A stretch of 64,000 nt of DNA, taken from the NCBI GenBank assembly GCA_020634315.1, contig JACKBV010000001.1, forward strand, positions 1 to 64,000, written 5' to 3'. The notes beneath the pieces are model-generated. The model worked only from the letters and a program-made list of their open reading frames with translations. It searched no databases and was not told the DNA's origin. The first letter of the stretch is position 1; each line of letters opens with the position of its first letter. Positions 8,159 to 16,803 of this stretch are shown in pieces. The translations under genes were made by a program, and so were the position numbers. The DNA is from Ardenticatenaceae bacterium (GTDB taxonomy: Bacteria > Chloroflexota > Anaerolineae > Promineifilales > Promineifilaceae).

Positions 8159-9226
8159 TTACCTCTGCTCATCCCAAGCTCTGGCATCTTCCAAAGCCAT
8201 CTCCGCCTGTTCCAGTAAACCAGGGCATAGATTTTCTTCTTGATAATAGTCTTGCACGATCAGGCAACCCTCTTCCCCCTTATCTAGCGTAATCATGTCA
8301 GCGAGATAAGCATAAAGCGCCCATCGTTCAACGCCACGAATTATTCCTACCCAATATTCAGACTCATGGTAGGTCAATTGAAAATAGAGGTCACTGACTT
8401 CAATCGTTTCTCTGCGAACTGTGGAAAGCCAGAAATTAGCATCTTCTTGCACCAATTCCGGATATTGGTTTGTGACATCAACGATTGACTGATTGTCATA
8501 TTGAAAAATCTGCAGCGGGCTTAATGGATTGACCCCTAGCCCCCACATAAAAGAAGTGTAAGATGTATTCAACGTGACAAATTCAAGTTTTCCGTCTCCA
8601 TCGAGGTCAATCACATCCGGTATTGCCTCTATTTCTCGCTCAATGTAATTAGTTGCGCGATACTGCTGCATATCTTGTGTCCGGTATAAAACCACAACAT
8701 ACTCACAGCATCTCATCCCACGCCCGGTTACTTCCAAAATAATTTCTGCAAACCCATCTTGATCTTGATCTTGTACAGCAGTGATTTTGGCACTGTAGGT
8801 AGGGTCTGTGATTGACCCAGAAAAAACGAATTGCTCGAAATTAGACTCCAGATCTGGTACCCCGTCTTGCGCAATACGAATCATCAACTGCGTAAAATTC
8901 TCATCTGGATAAATTTCTACAGATACAGAATCAGCATTTACGGCTTGTGGCGTTACACGATCATATAACAACCAGGGTGTTGCTGTTGCAGTAGGTATTG
9001 GCGTTGCCGTATGAGTAGGCGTTGCAGTTACGGTTGCTGTCGCCGTGCCCGTAGGCGATACGGCCGTTGGCACAGGCGTCGCCGGTTTGGGAGATGGGGT
9101 GAAAGAGGGTGTAGGAGGAACGGCCGTTGCCTCCCGCGATACAACCAAACGCTCCCCCTGCGGCACACAAGCCGCCAATCCAATGATCAACGCCAAAAGT
9201 ACAAAAGCCAATTTCTGCACAACCAC
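8159..9226 (-). CDS. Lipoprotein with Thr/Pro linker and FG-GAP-like segments
   Basis: From GTG 9226 the product has 355 residues. The signal sequence is VVVQKLAFVLLALIIGLAAC, with lipobox Cys 20. A long Pro/Thr/Ala linker follows (about 30-80). The C-terminal domain contains DQDQDGFAEIILEV and DLDGDGKLEFVTLN, calcium-binding-type loops as in FG-GAP/VCBS repeats. The open frame extends upstream to 9319 but would overlap the preceding gene, which stops at 9234. The GTG cluster at 9226-9220, with a G-rich AGGGGGG just before it, gives near-contact translational coupling to the HMG-CoA-synthase-like gene. Likely surface-exposed; function unknown. Confidence 0.75.
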   Translation of the reverse strand: MVVQKLAFVLLALIIGLAACVPQGERLVVSREATAVPPTPSFTPSPKPATPVPTAVSPTGTATATVTATPTHTATPIPTATATPWLLYDRVTPQAVNADSVSVEIYPDENFTQLMIRIAQDGVPDLESNFEQFVFSGSITDPTYSAKITAVQDQDQDGFAEIILEVTGRGMRCCEYVVVLYRTQDMQQYRATNYIEREIEAIPDVIDLDGDGKLEFVTLNTSYTSFMWGLGVNPLSPLQIFQYDNQSIVDVTNQYPELVQEDANFWLSTVRRETIEVSDLYFQLTYHESEYWVGIIRGVERWALYAYLADMITLDKGEEGCLIVQDYYQEENLCPGLLEQAEMALEDARAWDEQR

Positions 9227-9233
9227 CGCCCCC

Positions 9234-10685
9234 CTACTCACGCACCTTCCTGATCTTCCACGAATAATGCGGCAAATCCTTGGCCGTGTGAAAAATGCGC
9301 AGCGCAAACTCCACCGCATCCCCCACCGCTAGCTGGCGCGGATCGCCATCCGTAGAAGGGTTGGTGATGCGTGCTCCCTCCGGCGTATCGGCCACAATCA
9401 TGCCCACCGGTGGCAGTGGCGTAGGAATGGCCCACTCCGCCACAAACGAAGCCACTGTACCCTGCCCGCTGAGACGCACACTGCTAAACCCATCTTGTGC
9501 CCCACACTCATAACAGTTCGGGCGATGCGGCCACCACAACGCGCCGCAGCTGCCACACTTTTGCGCGTGGAAGCGCAGCAGCTCGTTCCGCTCACGGTGC
9601 AGCAGCGGTAAGGATGTCCAGGGGTCGGTGTACGTGGGAAACAGGGGTTTCTCTTGCCAGTTCTCACGAAAATATTGCATCAGCGTGTAAGGCAGCTCTG
9701 TTTTGCTGTCCAGCCATGCCTGTGTCAGGCGCTTCGCCGGACGCTGGGCGATGGCTTCCGTAACACGGAAAAGATACGCATCGGCACCATCGCCATAGCC
9801 CAGCAAAGCCAACAAGTCGCCGGGTTTTGCCGTCTCCAACAGCAGCGCCAACTGCGCCAGCGGAAAAGCTGTGCCCAAGTTGCCTGCGCTCATCAGCAGC
9901 CGTGCTGCCGGGCTGAATTTGCCCATTTTGGCAAAGCTGGCCGCCAATGGAGAGGATTTGGCGAGTTTCATGTAAGCACGGCCGTCTGGTGTGTAAACGG
10001 CCGTTCCCACCACCGCACTCCCCTCCACACCTGTCACCGCCAATAAACCACGCACCGCTTCATCCACCAGCGCAAAATAGCCCACTTCATTGGTATACGC
10101 CTCGTCATCCGTGTGCAGATAACGAGACGCCGCACGCCGCCACGTATCAATCACCGGGTCGCTGAGATGATAGGAGCCAAGCAGTTCCGCCAACACATCA
10201 TCGCCAGACCCCAACAACAGCGCCGCCGCACCATCACCGCTAAACGCTTCCAAAAGGCTGCCCGGTTCACCGCGACGCATGTCCGCTGCGGCCAGCAGCG
10301 CCTGCCGTGCTGTACCGGCGCGAATTGCATCAAAAGCAAGGCTGAGTGCGCCTGTCCCGGCACGCAAGCTGTCGGTAATGTCCAGCGCCCGCGCCACATC
10401 GAGGTCGCAGGCCATCGCCACCACGGGCGCAGCGGCCTTTTCGCCAAAGGGGGGTGTGGTGGAGGCAAAATAGAGAGCGTCAACGGCCGTTTCCCCATGT
10501 CCGTGCAGCGCATGCAGCGCCGCCTCCGTCGCCATCGTCAGGCTGTCCTCGTCATAACCAGCCACCGACCGTTCGCCAATGAGCAGCGGCAGCGCCTGCT
10601 CCATCTTCCACGCCGCGCCAATCGCCGCCCGCGCCACGCGATAATGCGGCACATACGTCCCAAAATCCAGAATTCCCAGTTTCAT
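9234..10685 (-). CDS. HMG-CoA-synthase-like/DUF35 fusion lacking the catalytic Cys
   Basis: 483 residues. Residues 1-300 follow the 3-hydroxy-3-methylglutaryl-CoA synthase/ketosynthase fold (MKLGILDFGTYVPHYRV, GERSVAGYDEDSLTMATEAA, SGDGAAALLLG, SAGNLGTAFPLAQLALLLE). Residues about 365-483 are a DUF35 module: a rubredoxin-like zinc ribbon CGSCGALWWPHRPNCYECG followed by an OB-fold (GTVASFVAEWAIP, PVGMIVADTPEGARI). Where HMG-CoA synthases have the nucleophilic Cys (ACYGGT-like), this protein reads DITDSLRAGTGAL, a Leu; the expected Glu and His also look absent. It may be a scaffold or acyl-CoA-binding partner for a thiolase rather than a synthase. Codon use and motif content match its neighbours. 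Confidence 0.8.
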   Translation of the reverse strand: MKLGILDFGTYVPHYRVARAAIGAAWKMEQALPLLIGERSVAGYDEDSLTMATEAALHALHGHGETAVDALYFASTTPPFGEKAAAPVVAMACDLDVARALDITDSLRAGTGALSLAFDAIRAGTARQALLAAADMRRGEPGSLLEAFSGDGAAALLLGSGDDVLAELLGSYHLSDPVIDTWRRAASRYLHTDDEAYTNEVGYFALVDEAVRGLLAVTGVEGSAVVGTAVYTPDGRAYMKLAKSSPLAASFAKMGKFSPAARLLMSAGNLGTAFPLAQLALLLETAKPGDLLALLGYGDGADAYLFRVTEAIAQRPAKRLTQAWLDSKTELPYTLMQYFRENWQEKPLFPTYTDPWTSLPLLHRERNELLRFHAQKCGSCGALWWPHRPNCYECGAQDGFSSVRLSGQGTVASFVAEWAIPTPLPPVGMIVADTPEGARITNPSTDGDPRQLAVGDAVEFALRIFHTAKDLPHYSWKIRKVRE

Positions 10686-10703
10686 GAGATGGCCCCTTTT
10701 TTG

Positions 10704-10812
10704 TAATCAGTGAGTTAGTGGTCGGTAATCAGTGAGTCAGTAGTCGGTAATCAGTGAGTCAGTGGTCGGGAATCAATGAGTTAGTGGTCGGGAATCAGTG
10801 AGTTGGCAGTTG
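10704..10812. repeat. 22-bp tandem repeat, about 4.5 units
   Basis: Successive units of the form CAGTGAGTTAGTGGTCGGTAAT, with G/A and C/T changes between units, lie in the 208-bp gap upstream of the fusion gene. Related words (TAATCGGTGATCGG) occur in the palindromic junction at 54790-54850. No gene lies in the gap. Confidence 0.8.
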
Positions 10813-10893
10813 TGCAAAAATTTGTTTTCTTGGGGGGATAGAAAGTGCCTGTCAGGCATCCTGCTTACGAATTGGCAAATACCTGAACGCCGC

Positions 10894-11268
10894 TCATCGT
10901 TCCTGCCACTTCTCCGGCTCCAAAATCATCTTTGTCAACATACGATCAATATCGTCGTAATTGATGCGCATCTGCCGATGATCTTTTTCCGCCAGATAGC
11001 CACATTCAAATGCAAAGCTAAGCCAGACCAATGTTTCCGCAGCACTGGCAGTCGCGTCACTTAAATAAGACAAGAATAGGGTCTGGTCGTGCCGTTTTTT
11101 CCAGGCAATGGCAATATGGCTGCACACAGCACGAGACGCCTGCCGCATAGGTCCCGTCAACGCCGGGGACTCTTCGAGCGGCCAGGCTTTGGAGATGTTA
11201 TAGAGGTGCATTGCTGACTGAAAGGCAATGCCGTATACCGTTAATTCCCAATAAGCTGTTTCGATCAT
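10894..11268 (-). CDS. Four-helix-bundle protein (S23-type)
   Basis: 124 residues, almost entirely helical, with the pattern of the four-helix-bundle family (TIGR02436, first described from 23S rRNA intervening sequences): YNISKAWPLEESPALTGPMRQASRAV, then SHIAIAWKK, then SDATASAAETLVWLSFAFECGYL. The family has no known enzymatic role and is often encoded alone or within rRNA insertions; no rRNA is visible here. There is no strong ribosome site before ATG 11268. A 420-bp region between this gene and 11689 holds no recognisable gene. Confidence 0.75.
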   Translation of the reverse strand: MIETAYWELTVYGIAFQSAMHLYNISKAWPLEESPALTGPMRQASRAVCSHIAIAWKKRHDQTLFLSYLSDATASAAETLVWLSFAFECGYLAEKDHRQMRINYDDIDRMLTKMILEPEKWQER

Positions 11269-11688
11269 GATGATTACGCCCTATGATTGTATTCCGTGCA
11301 GGCCCTCTGTGGCAACTCATAACCGGGATAATTTCAAATTTATACCCATCAATTTCCTAAAAACAGGCTTGCCAGAAGCAAATTATTGCGGTTGATGCAC
11401 ACATATTCCCCGTGTGGCTCCCAGTCGGTGACGCAGATAGCCCATATGTATGAGAGATTTAACAAGTCGCATTTTTTATAATGGCAATGGGACAAGCGTT
11501 ACCTGTTACCCAAATAGTTTGCAGATGGTTTACAAGTACACCCAATCTTTCTTACAAATTATCGTTAGACTTTGGCAAGATAGCACGGTTATGGCGCGTT
11601 GCAGCTGGCACAGCTAACAGCCCACACGCCATATGCAGTATGTATTACAAAGATCACAAAACCGTTGCAATGTAAAAAGGAGACAACA

Positions 11689-12846
11689 ATGAAGCGTATT
11701 TTTGTCATTTTTATGGGTTTATTTTTGCTGACAGCTTGTGGCGGACGGGCAACAACGAACACGGCCGTTCCCACCCTTCTCCCCACGGCCGCCCTCACCA
11801 CTGATGTTGACGCCACCGTCGTCGCGGCTGTCGCCGCCACAGCCACAACACAAGCGGGGATAGATATGGCGATTGAAACGGCCGTTTCCGCCACAGCCAC
11901 CGCCCTCCCCACACCGCTGCCCGTCGAGACAACCGAGTATGTGACGATGACGGAAGAAGAGTTGGCCGCACTGATTGATACGGCCGTTAGCGAGGCCATT
12001 GCCGCCACCGAAAGCACCGCCGCCGAAGTCAGCAGCGCCACCAGCGATACGGCCGTTACCACCACCGAAGTCCAAACCATCACCGTCTATGTCAGCGGCG
12101 CCGAAGAAGCCATCGCCCTCGCCGAAGAAGCCATTGACGCTTACTATGCCCTCTACGGCGATCTGGCCGCAGAAGCCGTTGCCGAGTTATCCGCCATTGA
12201 AGCCGAACTGGCAACGCTCAACGAAAATGTCGCCACCATCAATGAGACACTCGTCACCATCAACGACACCTTAAATGCCGGTCTAACATTGGCCGAAGAC
12301 ACCATCACACAATTGGAAACGGCCGCTGCTACCGCCCTCGCCACCGTAGATGGCTATCAGGCACAAGTTGACGCCTGGCAGCAGCAAGTAGCCACCGCCG
12401 TCAGCGCCCGCCAGCAGTCACTCGACATGATGCAGCCAGTCAATGTAGCCGCCGACCTGCCCGCAACGCTGACACAAGTGCAATCCTATGCGAACACAAT
12501 GGCCTCAGCCTTTGCCGATGGCACAGTTTCACAAGCAGAAATGCAAATGCTGCTGCAAGCAGGCGTAGACAGCGCGGCCAGTTTGCAAGCCAACGGTGGC
12601 CCAGCCATGCAAAGCGTGGCGCAAAATATCACAACATTAAACAAACAGTTGGCAAGCGGACAATTCACACAGGCACAAATCAGTCTGGCAGGATTACAAG
12701 CACAGCTTCCCGACCTGGCAGCCAGCGCAGGCATCACCCTTCCCGGCGGCGGTATCACCCTTCCTAGTGGTGACAACCTCCCCAGCGGCAGCAATCTTCC
12801 CAGCGGCAGCAACCGACCGGGCGGCAATTTACCCGGCAGGCCATAG
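11689..12846 (+). CDS. Coiled-coil lipoprotein with Pro/Gly/Ser tail
   Basis: 385 residues from ATG 11689, preceded by AAAAAGGAGACAACA. The upstream 30 codons of the open frame lack a start context. The signal is MKRIFVIFMGLFLLTACGG with lipobox LTAC. Residues 25-140 are Ala/Thr/Val-rich and contain four ACGGCCGT motifs (read as TAV). Residues about 140-330 are long amphipathic helices with heptad-like spacing (AEAVAELSAIEAELATLNEN, NETLVTINDTLNAGLTLAED). The C-terminus repeats the turn-rich motif LPSGSN/LPGG. It is likely an extracytoplasmic helical rod anchored by lipid. No function can be assigned. Confidence 0.75.
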   Translation: MKRIFVIFMGLFLLTACGGRATTNTAVPTLLPTAALTTDVDATVVAAVAATATTQAGIDMAIETAVSATATALPTPLPVETTEYVTMTEEELAALIDTAVSEAIAATESTAAEVSSATSDTAVTTTEVQTITVYVSGAEEAIALAEEAIDAYYALYGDLAAEAVAELSAIEAELATLNENVATINETLVTINDTLNAGLTLAEDTITQLETAAATALATVDGYQAQVDAWQQQVATAVSARQQSLDMMQPVNVAADLPATLTQVQSYANTMASAFADGTVSQAEMQMLLQAGVDSAASLQANGGPAMQSVAQNITTLNKQLASGQFTQAQISLAGLQAQLPDLAASAGITLPGGGITLPSGDNLPSGSNLPSGSNRPGGNLPGRP

Positions 12847-12853
12847 TTTGTAA

Positions 12854-12881
12854 GTGGTGAACCGTAATTACGGTTCACCAC
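12854..12881. terminator. Perfect 28-bp palindrome between convergent genes
   Basis: GTGGTGAACCGTAA and its exact complement meet with no loop, followed by CTCACCACTCAC. It lies between the stop codons of the lipoprotein at 11689 and the MaoC gene at 12889. There is no U-tract, so this is a candidate bidirectional terminator by position only. Confidence 0.55.
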
Positions 12882-12888
12882 TCACCAC

Positions 12889-13764
12889 TCACATTTCCTC
12901 GTGCAGCGTCAGCAGCGCATTCGACAAAACAACGGTGTCACGCTCAGCAGCTTTCGCCTGGAAGATAATCTCTGTGGCCGATAACGGCCACATTTCTGTG
13001 ACAATCGTTTCGCCAGGAAAAACGTGTTTGCTAAAACGCACTTTGACACTGCGAAAACGCGCCGGGTCGTTGTTCGCGTAGGTTTCGAGCACGGCACGCG
13101 CCGCAAAACCGAGGGTACACAGGCCATGCAAAATGGGACGGCCGTATCCCACCATTTGCGCAATCATCGGGTCAGCATGCAGCGGATTGGCATCGCTGCC
13201 CGTGAGGCGGTAGAAAAGCGCCTGATTGGGCTGCGTTTGGGCGCTAACGACAGCGTCCGGCGTGCGGTCGGGCGGCAAATTGATGTCGCTCGACGGGCCA
13301 CGTTCGCCACCAAAACCACCCAGCCCGCGCATAAACATGCTTGCCTGGTTGAAGGCCACTTCTTCCCCATGCCGGTCATAACTGCGAATGTCCAGCATGA
13401 CCAGCGCCCCTTTGCCTTTGTCGTAAATCTGGCTGATGCGGGCCTGTTGGGTGAGCGTGGCGCTAACGGGTAACGGCCGTTTCAGCGCCAAATAATGCTC
13501 CCCATGCAAAATCATCATCGGCTGCGCAGGCAATCCCGGCACCGACAAAATCTGCGGCATCACAGCAAAAGGAAACGTAACGGCAAACGTAGGCAAAACG
13601 CGAAATCCCTGCCCATGCAGTTCATACACATAACGCAAAGCCTGCCCATCCAGCGGATCCCCCGCCGCCCCCACCGACAACGCATACAAAGCCGCATCCC
13701 GTTCCGTATAACTAAACGCCTGCGGCACAAATTCATACCCCAAAGCCTTCTCTAACTCAACCAT
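12889..13764 (-). CDS. MaoC-family enoyl-CoA hydratase 2
   Basis: 291 residues, double hot-dog fold. The C-terminal half carries the hydratase-2 motif FYRLTGSDANPLHADP with its Asp and His, then GYGRPILHGLCTLGFAARAV, the hallmark of (R)-specific 2-enoyl-CoA hydratases such as the MFE-2 hydratase domain. The N-terminal hot-dog lacks the catalytic motif, as usual in this family. Predicted reaction: trans-2-enoyl-CoA plus water to (3R)-hydroxyacyl-CoA. ATG 13764 has AGAGGAG at 5 nt; a GTG two codons upstream has no usable spacing. Its neighbours (thiolase, acyl-CoA dehydrogenases, CoA-transferase) fit acyl-CoA metabolism. Confidence 0.88.
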   Translation of the reverse strand: MVELEKALGYEFVPQAFSYTERDAALYALSVGAAGDPLDGQALRYVYELHGQGFRVLPTFAVTFPFAVMPQILSVPGLPAQPMMILHGEHYLALKRPLPVSATLTQQARISQIYDKGKGALVMLDIRSYDRHGEEVAFNQASMFMRGLGGFGGERGPSSDINLPPDRTPDAVVSAQTQPNQALFYRLTGSDANPLHADPMIAQMVGYGRPILHGLCTLGFAARAVLETYANNDPARFRSVKVRFSKHVFPGETIVTEMWPLSATEIIFQAKAAERDTVVLSNALLTLHEEM

Positions 13765-13770
13765 CGCCAC

Positions 13771-13842
13771 TCCTCTCTCCTCCCTCCTCCCTCTTCTTTC
13801 CTCTCTCCTCTTTCTTCTCTCTTCTCTCTTCTCTCTTCTCCC
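13771..13842. repeat. Pure polypyrimidine tract, about 72 bp
   Basis: The plus strand contains only C and T from 13771 to 13842 (TCCTCTCTCC, then repeated TTCTCTC). It lies between the MazG-like and MaoC genes. Such homopurine-homopyrimidine DNA can form triplex (H-DNA). On the minus-strand transcript it is purine-rich and supplies the ribosome site of the MaoC gene's downstream neighbourhood. Confidence 0.85.
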
Positions 13843-14184
13843 TCACGCCTCACGAAACAACTTCGGGTTATTAGCGTGCCGCTCCCTATCGCGCCCCGTT
13901 TTCTTCGCCATGTTTTTAGCAAACGCCTCCGTCAAATCCACGCCAGTCTGATTTGCCAGACAAATAAGCACAAAGAGCACGTCAGCCATTTCATCAGCCA
14001 GGTCATATGCTTCATCCGACTTTTTGAAGCTCTGGTCGCCGTACAGCCGCGCCATCAGCCGCGCCACTTCGCCAACCTCTTCCATGAGAACGGCCGTATT
14101 CGTCAGCTCCGAATAATAGCGCACGCCAATCGTCTGAATCCATTCATCTACCTGTTTTTGTGCTTCTTGCAACGTCAATGACAT
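13843..14184 (-). CDS. MazG-like nucleotide pyrophosphohydrolase
   Basis: 113 residues with the helical MazG/all-alpha NTP pyrophosphatase signature: LMEEVGEVARLMARLYG supplies the ExxE metal ligands and DLADEMADVLFVLICLA the ExxD pair. The length matches single-domain house-cleaning enzymes of the YpjD/MazG-like type. Predicted to hydrolyse (d)NTPs to NMP and pyrophosphate. It lies in a minus-strand run between the MaoC and ComB-like genes, with a hairpin repeat (14204) just upstream. The start ATG is at 14184, or one residue later. Confidence 0.85.
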   Translation of the reverse strand: MSLTLQEAQKQVDEWIQTIGVRYYSELTNTAVLMEEVGEVARLMARLYGDQSFKKSDEAYDLADEMADVLFVLICLANQTGVDLTEAFAKNMAKKTGRDRERHANNPKLFREA

Positions 14185-14203
14185 CCGGTTTTCCTTTTCT
14201 TTT

Positions 14204-14233
14204 CCTCCCGGAGGTTTTGAACCTGCGGGAGGA
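14204..14233. repeat. CCTCCCGGAGG hairpin repeat, short form
   Basis: CCTCCCGGAGGTTTTGAACCTGCGGGAGG forms a compact hairpin with one mismatch, followed by ATCATGTTG...CGCGAACCCTACG. The same short form and right flank recur at 25011-25070, so the repeat unit extends beyond the hairpin. Confidence 0.75.
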
Positions 14234-14255
14234 TCATGTTGTTTTCCCGCGAACC

Positions 14256-14972
14256 CTACGTCGCCCCGTTAACATAAGCGCCGTTTTGCAAAAGGGGAAC
14301 GGCCGTACTACATCCCAACTCCGCCGCCAAATGCACACTCGCTGCCAGCCCTTTTTCCACCAGCTCCTTGCCAGACGCGCAAGCCAGCAAAGTGGCCTGT
14401 AAATCAGGTTGTGCCTGCCGGAAAACAGCCGCTGCCGCCTGCGCCTCTGGCGACATCGAGCCACCTAACGCGCTGATAATCGCCCCTGCGCCAATCATAT
14501 CTTCCAACGCCGGACGAAGGTCTTGCTGCGGCCACCAGCGCTCGCCAGCCGCAATCACCGCCACCGAGACGCCAGCCGTTTGCGCAAATTGCGCCACCGC
14601 CTGATAGTTACGCAAACAGCCAGTTAACACAACCCCTTCTCCGGCTAATGTCGTTAGCGTGGAGCCATTGGGCGAAGGCAGCACAATGCGCTCGCCAGGA
14701 GCCAGCGCCAACATAGAAGCGGGTGCCAGCGAATAGCGTCGCCCAAAGCCAGCCAGTTCAGCTTGCTGTTCTTGCGCAAATACTTCTGCCGCTTCGTCGC
14801 GCCGCCCAAAAGGGAAAACAATCGCCCCGCGACCGACGGCCACGTCTACGGCCGTTGCAAAGGAAAGCACATCGACAATGACAACCACGTCGCTGTGCGC
14901 CGCCAGCGCCAGCACGCCGCGCTCACCCCAGCCAAAACGCACCACAAATTCTGCCTGATCATAAAAAGCCAT
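14256..14972 (-). CDS. comB: 2-phosphosulfolactate phosphatase family protein
   Basis: 238 residues matching the ComB family: VIVDVLSFATAVDVAVGRGA near the N-terminus, VLPSPNGSTLTT in the middle, GCLRNYQAVAQ, and EDMIGAGAIISAL toward the C-terminus. In methanogens ComB removes phosphate from 2-phosphosulfolactate during coenzyme M synthesis. Bacterial homologues are widespread and often of unknown substrate, and no other coenzyme M genes are seen here. It lies upstream of the MazG-like gene on the same strand, separated by the repeat at 14204. Confidence 0.85.
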   Translation of the reverse strand: MAFYDQAEFVVRFGWGERGVLALAAHSDVVVIVDVLSFATAVDVAVGRGAIVFPFGRRDEAAEVFAQEQQAELAGFGRRYSLAPASMLALAPGERIVLPSPNGSTLTTLAGEGVVLTGCLRNYQAVAQFAQTAGVSVAVIAAGERWWPQQDLRPALEDMIGAGAIISALGGSMSPEAQAAAAVFRQAQPDLQATLLACASGKELVEKGLAASVHLAAELGCSTAVPLLQNGAYVNGAT

Positions 14973-14987
14973 TGCCTAACCCACAGG

Positions 14988-15037
14988 CGTCAATCGTAAG
15001 CCCTGAACCGATTGCGGTTTACGGCTCACGATTGACG
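14988..15037. terminator. Imperfect long hairpin downstream of the amidase gene
   Basis: CGTCAATCGTAAGCCCTGAACC pairs with GGTTTACGGCTCACGATTGACG around a 6-nt loop, with three mismatches. It lies directly after the amidase stop codon on the minus strand. There is no clear U-run; terminator by position. Confidence 0.5.
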
Positions 15038-15043
15038 GCCCAC

Positions 15044-16720
15044 TCACTTGTCCAAAACTTGGTAAAAAACCTGCGGCCGTTTCCGTTCCACCAGTTTCTC
15101 CGCGACATGAGCCACGCGTAACAGCACATTTTCTTGCCAATGTCGCCCCATCGCCTGCATGGCAATGGGCAACCCATTGGCACCATACCCCACCGGGAAA
15201 CTAATGGCGGGCAGGCCAATCAGATTGCCAGGGATGACATAGCGCATTAGCTCGGTGACTGTGCTCAGGTCAGAAAGGCCATCGGGCAAACCATCAGCGG
15301 GAATAGGGGGCGCGGTAACGGCCGTTGCCGGGGTCATCACCACATCCACCTGCCGATACACTTCCGCGAAAATCGCCATCGCCTGCCGCCGCACCTGCTG
15401 CGCACGCAAATAATCCGCACTTGTAAACGCCCGTCCCAACACCAGGCTTACTCGTGTTGCCGGAGCAAAATCCCCCTGATGCTGCGGATAATGGGCCATG
15501 TTGGTCGCCATCTCCGCCAAAATCGTCACCGCATGCGCAATGCGCATGGCATCCAACTTGGGAATGGTAATCTCGCGGATAGCGGCACCGGCGTCCGCCA
15601 ATTTGTTGAGCATGGCCTCGTTGGCCGCCACAATCTCTGGCGTGGCATGGCGGAACCAGGGCCAATAAACGCCCAACGTCAGCCCGCGTAAATCGGGCGC
15701 ATCCCAGTCAGCCAATGTCACCGCTGGCTGCTGCTGCGAATTGAGATCGCGTTCATCTGGCCCGGCCATAATGGCATAAGCCAGCGCCACATCCGCCACC
15801 GTCGCCCCAATTGGCCCCAAATGCCCCATGCTCCAGGTGAGCGGAGCCGCGCCAAATTCGCTGATGCGGCCAAAGGTCGCCTTTAGCCCAACCAGCCCGC
15901 ACAGCGCAGCCGGAACCCGAATGGAACCGCCGCCGTCGGCTCCCAACGACACCGGGCAAAAGCCAGCGGCAACGGCCGTTGCCGGGCCGCTCGAACTGCC
16001 ACCTGTGTCAAAATCCGGGTGATACGGATTGCGCGTATGCCCATGATAAACATTATGCCCGGTGGGGTTAATGCCAATCTCGTGCATATTCGCCTTGCCG
16101 ATAAGCAGCGCTCCCGCCGCCCGCAGCCGTGCCACCGTTGTGGCATCCGCCTCTGCCGGAGCCTTGCCCAGGAATTTTGTGCCCACCGTCGTTGGATAAG
16201 GCGTCATGTCCACTTCATCTTTCACGGCCACCGGCACGCCATCCAACGCGCTCAACGCCTGCCCATTTTGGATGCGCTCGCTGGCTGCCTGTGCCTGCGC
16301 CAACACATCTTGGCGGTTGATGGCAATGAAGGCTCGTAAGGGTTTATCCCCCTGCTCGCTGGCGGCAATGGCTTCCAGCAGCTTCTCGGCAACGGCCAGC
16401 GGCGTGGTACGGCCGTTCCGATACGCCTGGGCATAATCGCCAATAGTGGCAAAGGGGGTGTTGGTGGGCGCGGGAACGGCCGTTTCCGCCCACGCCTCCT
16501 TCTCCAATGCCCCGCCCCGCTCGGCCACCGCTGCCAATGGATACAACAGCGGCAGCTCTGACAAATGAAACTGACGCAGTCGGGTGATGCCGCCACTTTC
16601 CAATAAGTTGCCTAACAGCAGCGTCCGCGTCGCCGGATTGTCCAACGCGGCGGCAAACGCACGTAACGGCCGTCCCGCCAGGCGCGGCAGTTTTACGGAT
16701 TCCAGGTCATAAACAGCCAT
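15044..16720 (-). CDS. Amidase signature family hydrolase
   Basis: 558 residues from ATG 16720, which has AAAGGAG at 6 nt; ten further codons upstream are open but lack a ribosome site. The Ser-cisSer-Lys triad is visible: Lys in VAVKDEVDMTPY (about residue 165) and the Gly/Ser-rich DTGGSSSGPATAVAAG (about 240), followed by GADGGGSIRVPAALCG. An N-terminal extension of about 80 residues precedes the catalytic domain, as in some amidases and Asp/Glu-tRNA amidotransferase A relatives. It probably hydrolyses a small amide. It is not GatA by context, since no gatB or gatC is nearby. Confidence 0.88.
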   Translation of the reverse strand: MAVYDLESVKLPRLAGRPLRAFAAALDNPATRTLLLGNLLESGGITRLRQFHLSELPLLYPLAAVAERGGALEKEAWAETAVPAPTNTPFATIGDYAQAYRNGRTTPLAVAEKLLEAIAASEQGDKPLRAFIAINRQDVLAQAQAASERIQNGQALSALDGVPVAVKDEVDMTPYPTTVGTKFLGKAPAEADATTVARLRAAGALLIGKANMHEIGINPTGHNVYHGHTRNPYHPDFDTGGSSSGPATAVAAGFCPVSLGADGGGSIRVPAALCGLVGLKATFGRISEFGAAPLTWSMGHLGPIGATVADVALAYAIMAGPDERDLNSQQQPAVTLADWDAPDLRGLTLGVYWPWFRHATPEIVAANEAMLNKLADAGAAIREITIPKLDAMRIAHAVTILAEMATNMAHYPQHQGDFAPATRVSLVLGRAFTSADYLRAQQVRRQAMAIFAEVYRQVDVVMTPATAVTAPPIPADGLPDGLSDLSTVTELMRYVIPGNLIGLPAISFPVGYGANGLPIAMQAMGRHWQENVLLRVAHVAEKLVERKRPQVFYQVLDK

Positions 16721-16803
16721 GATTTCTCCTTTAACGATAGCCTCTATCACCGACCTCCGGGGAGGTTAATATTCATGCAGCCGGTGGCCGCACCCACAAG
16801 CAG

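Noticed and set aside
10704..10812. Short tandem repeats as a CRISPR array
   Set aside because: Units abut directly with no unique spacers, and no cas gene is nearby.
11481..11675. 64-codon plus-strand frame before the lipoprotein at 11689
   Set aside because: No ribosome site and no protein-like composition.
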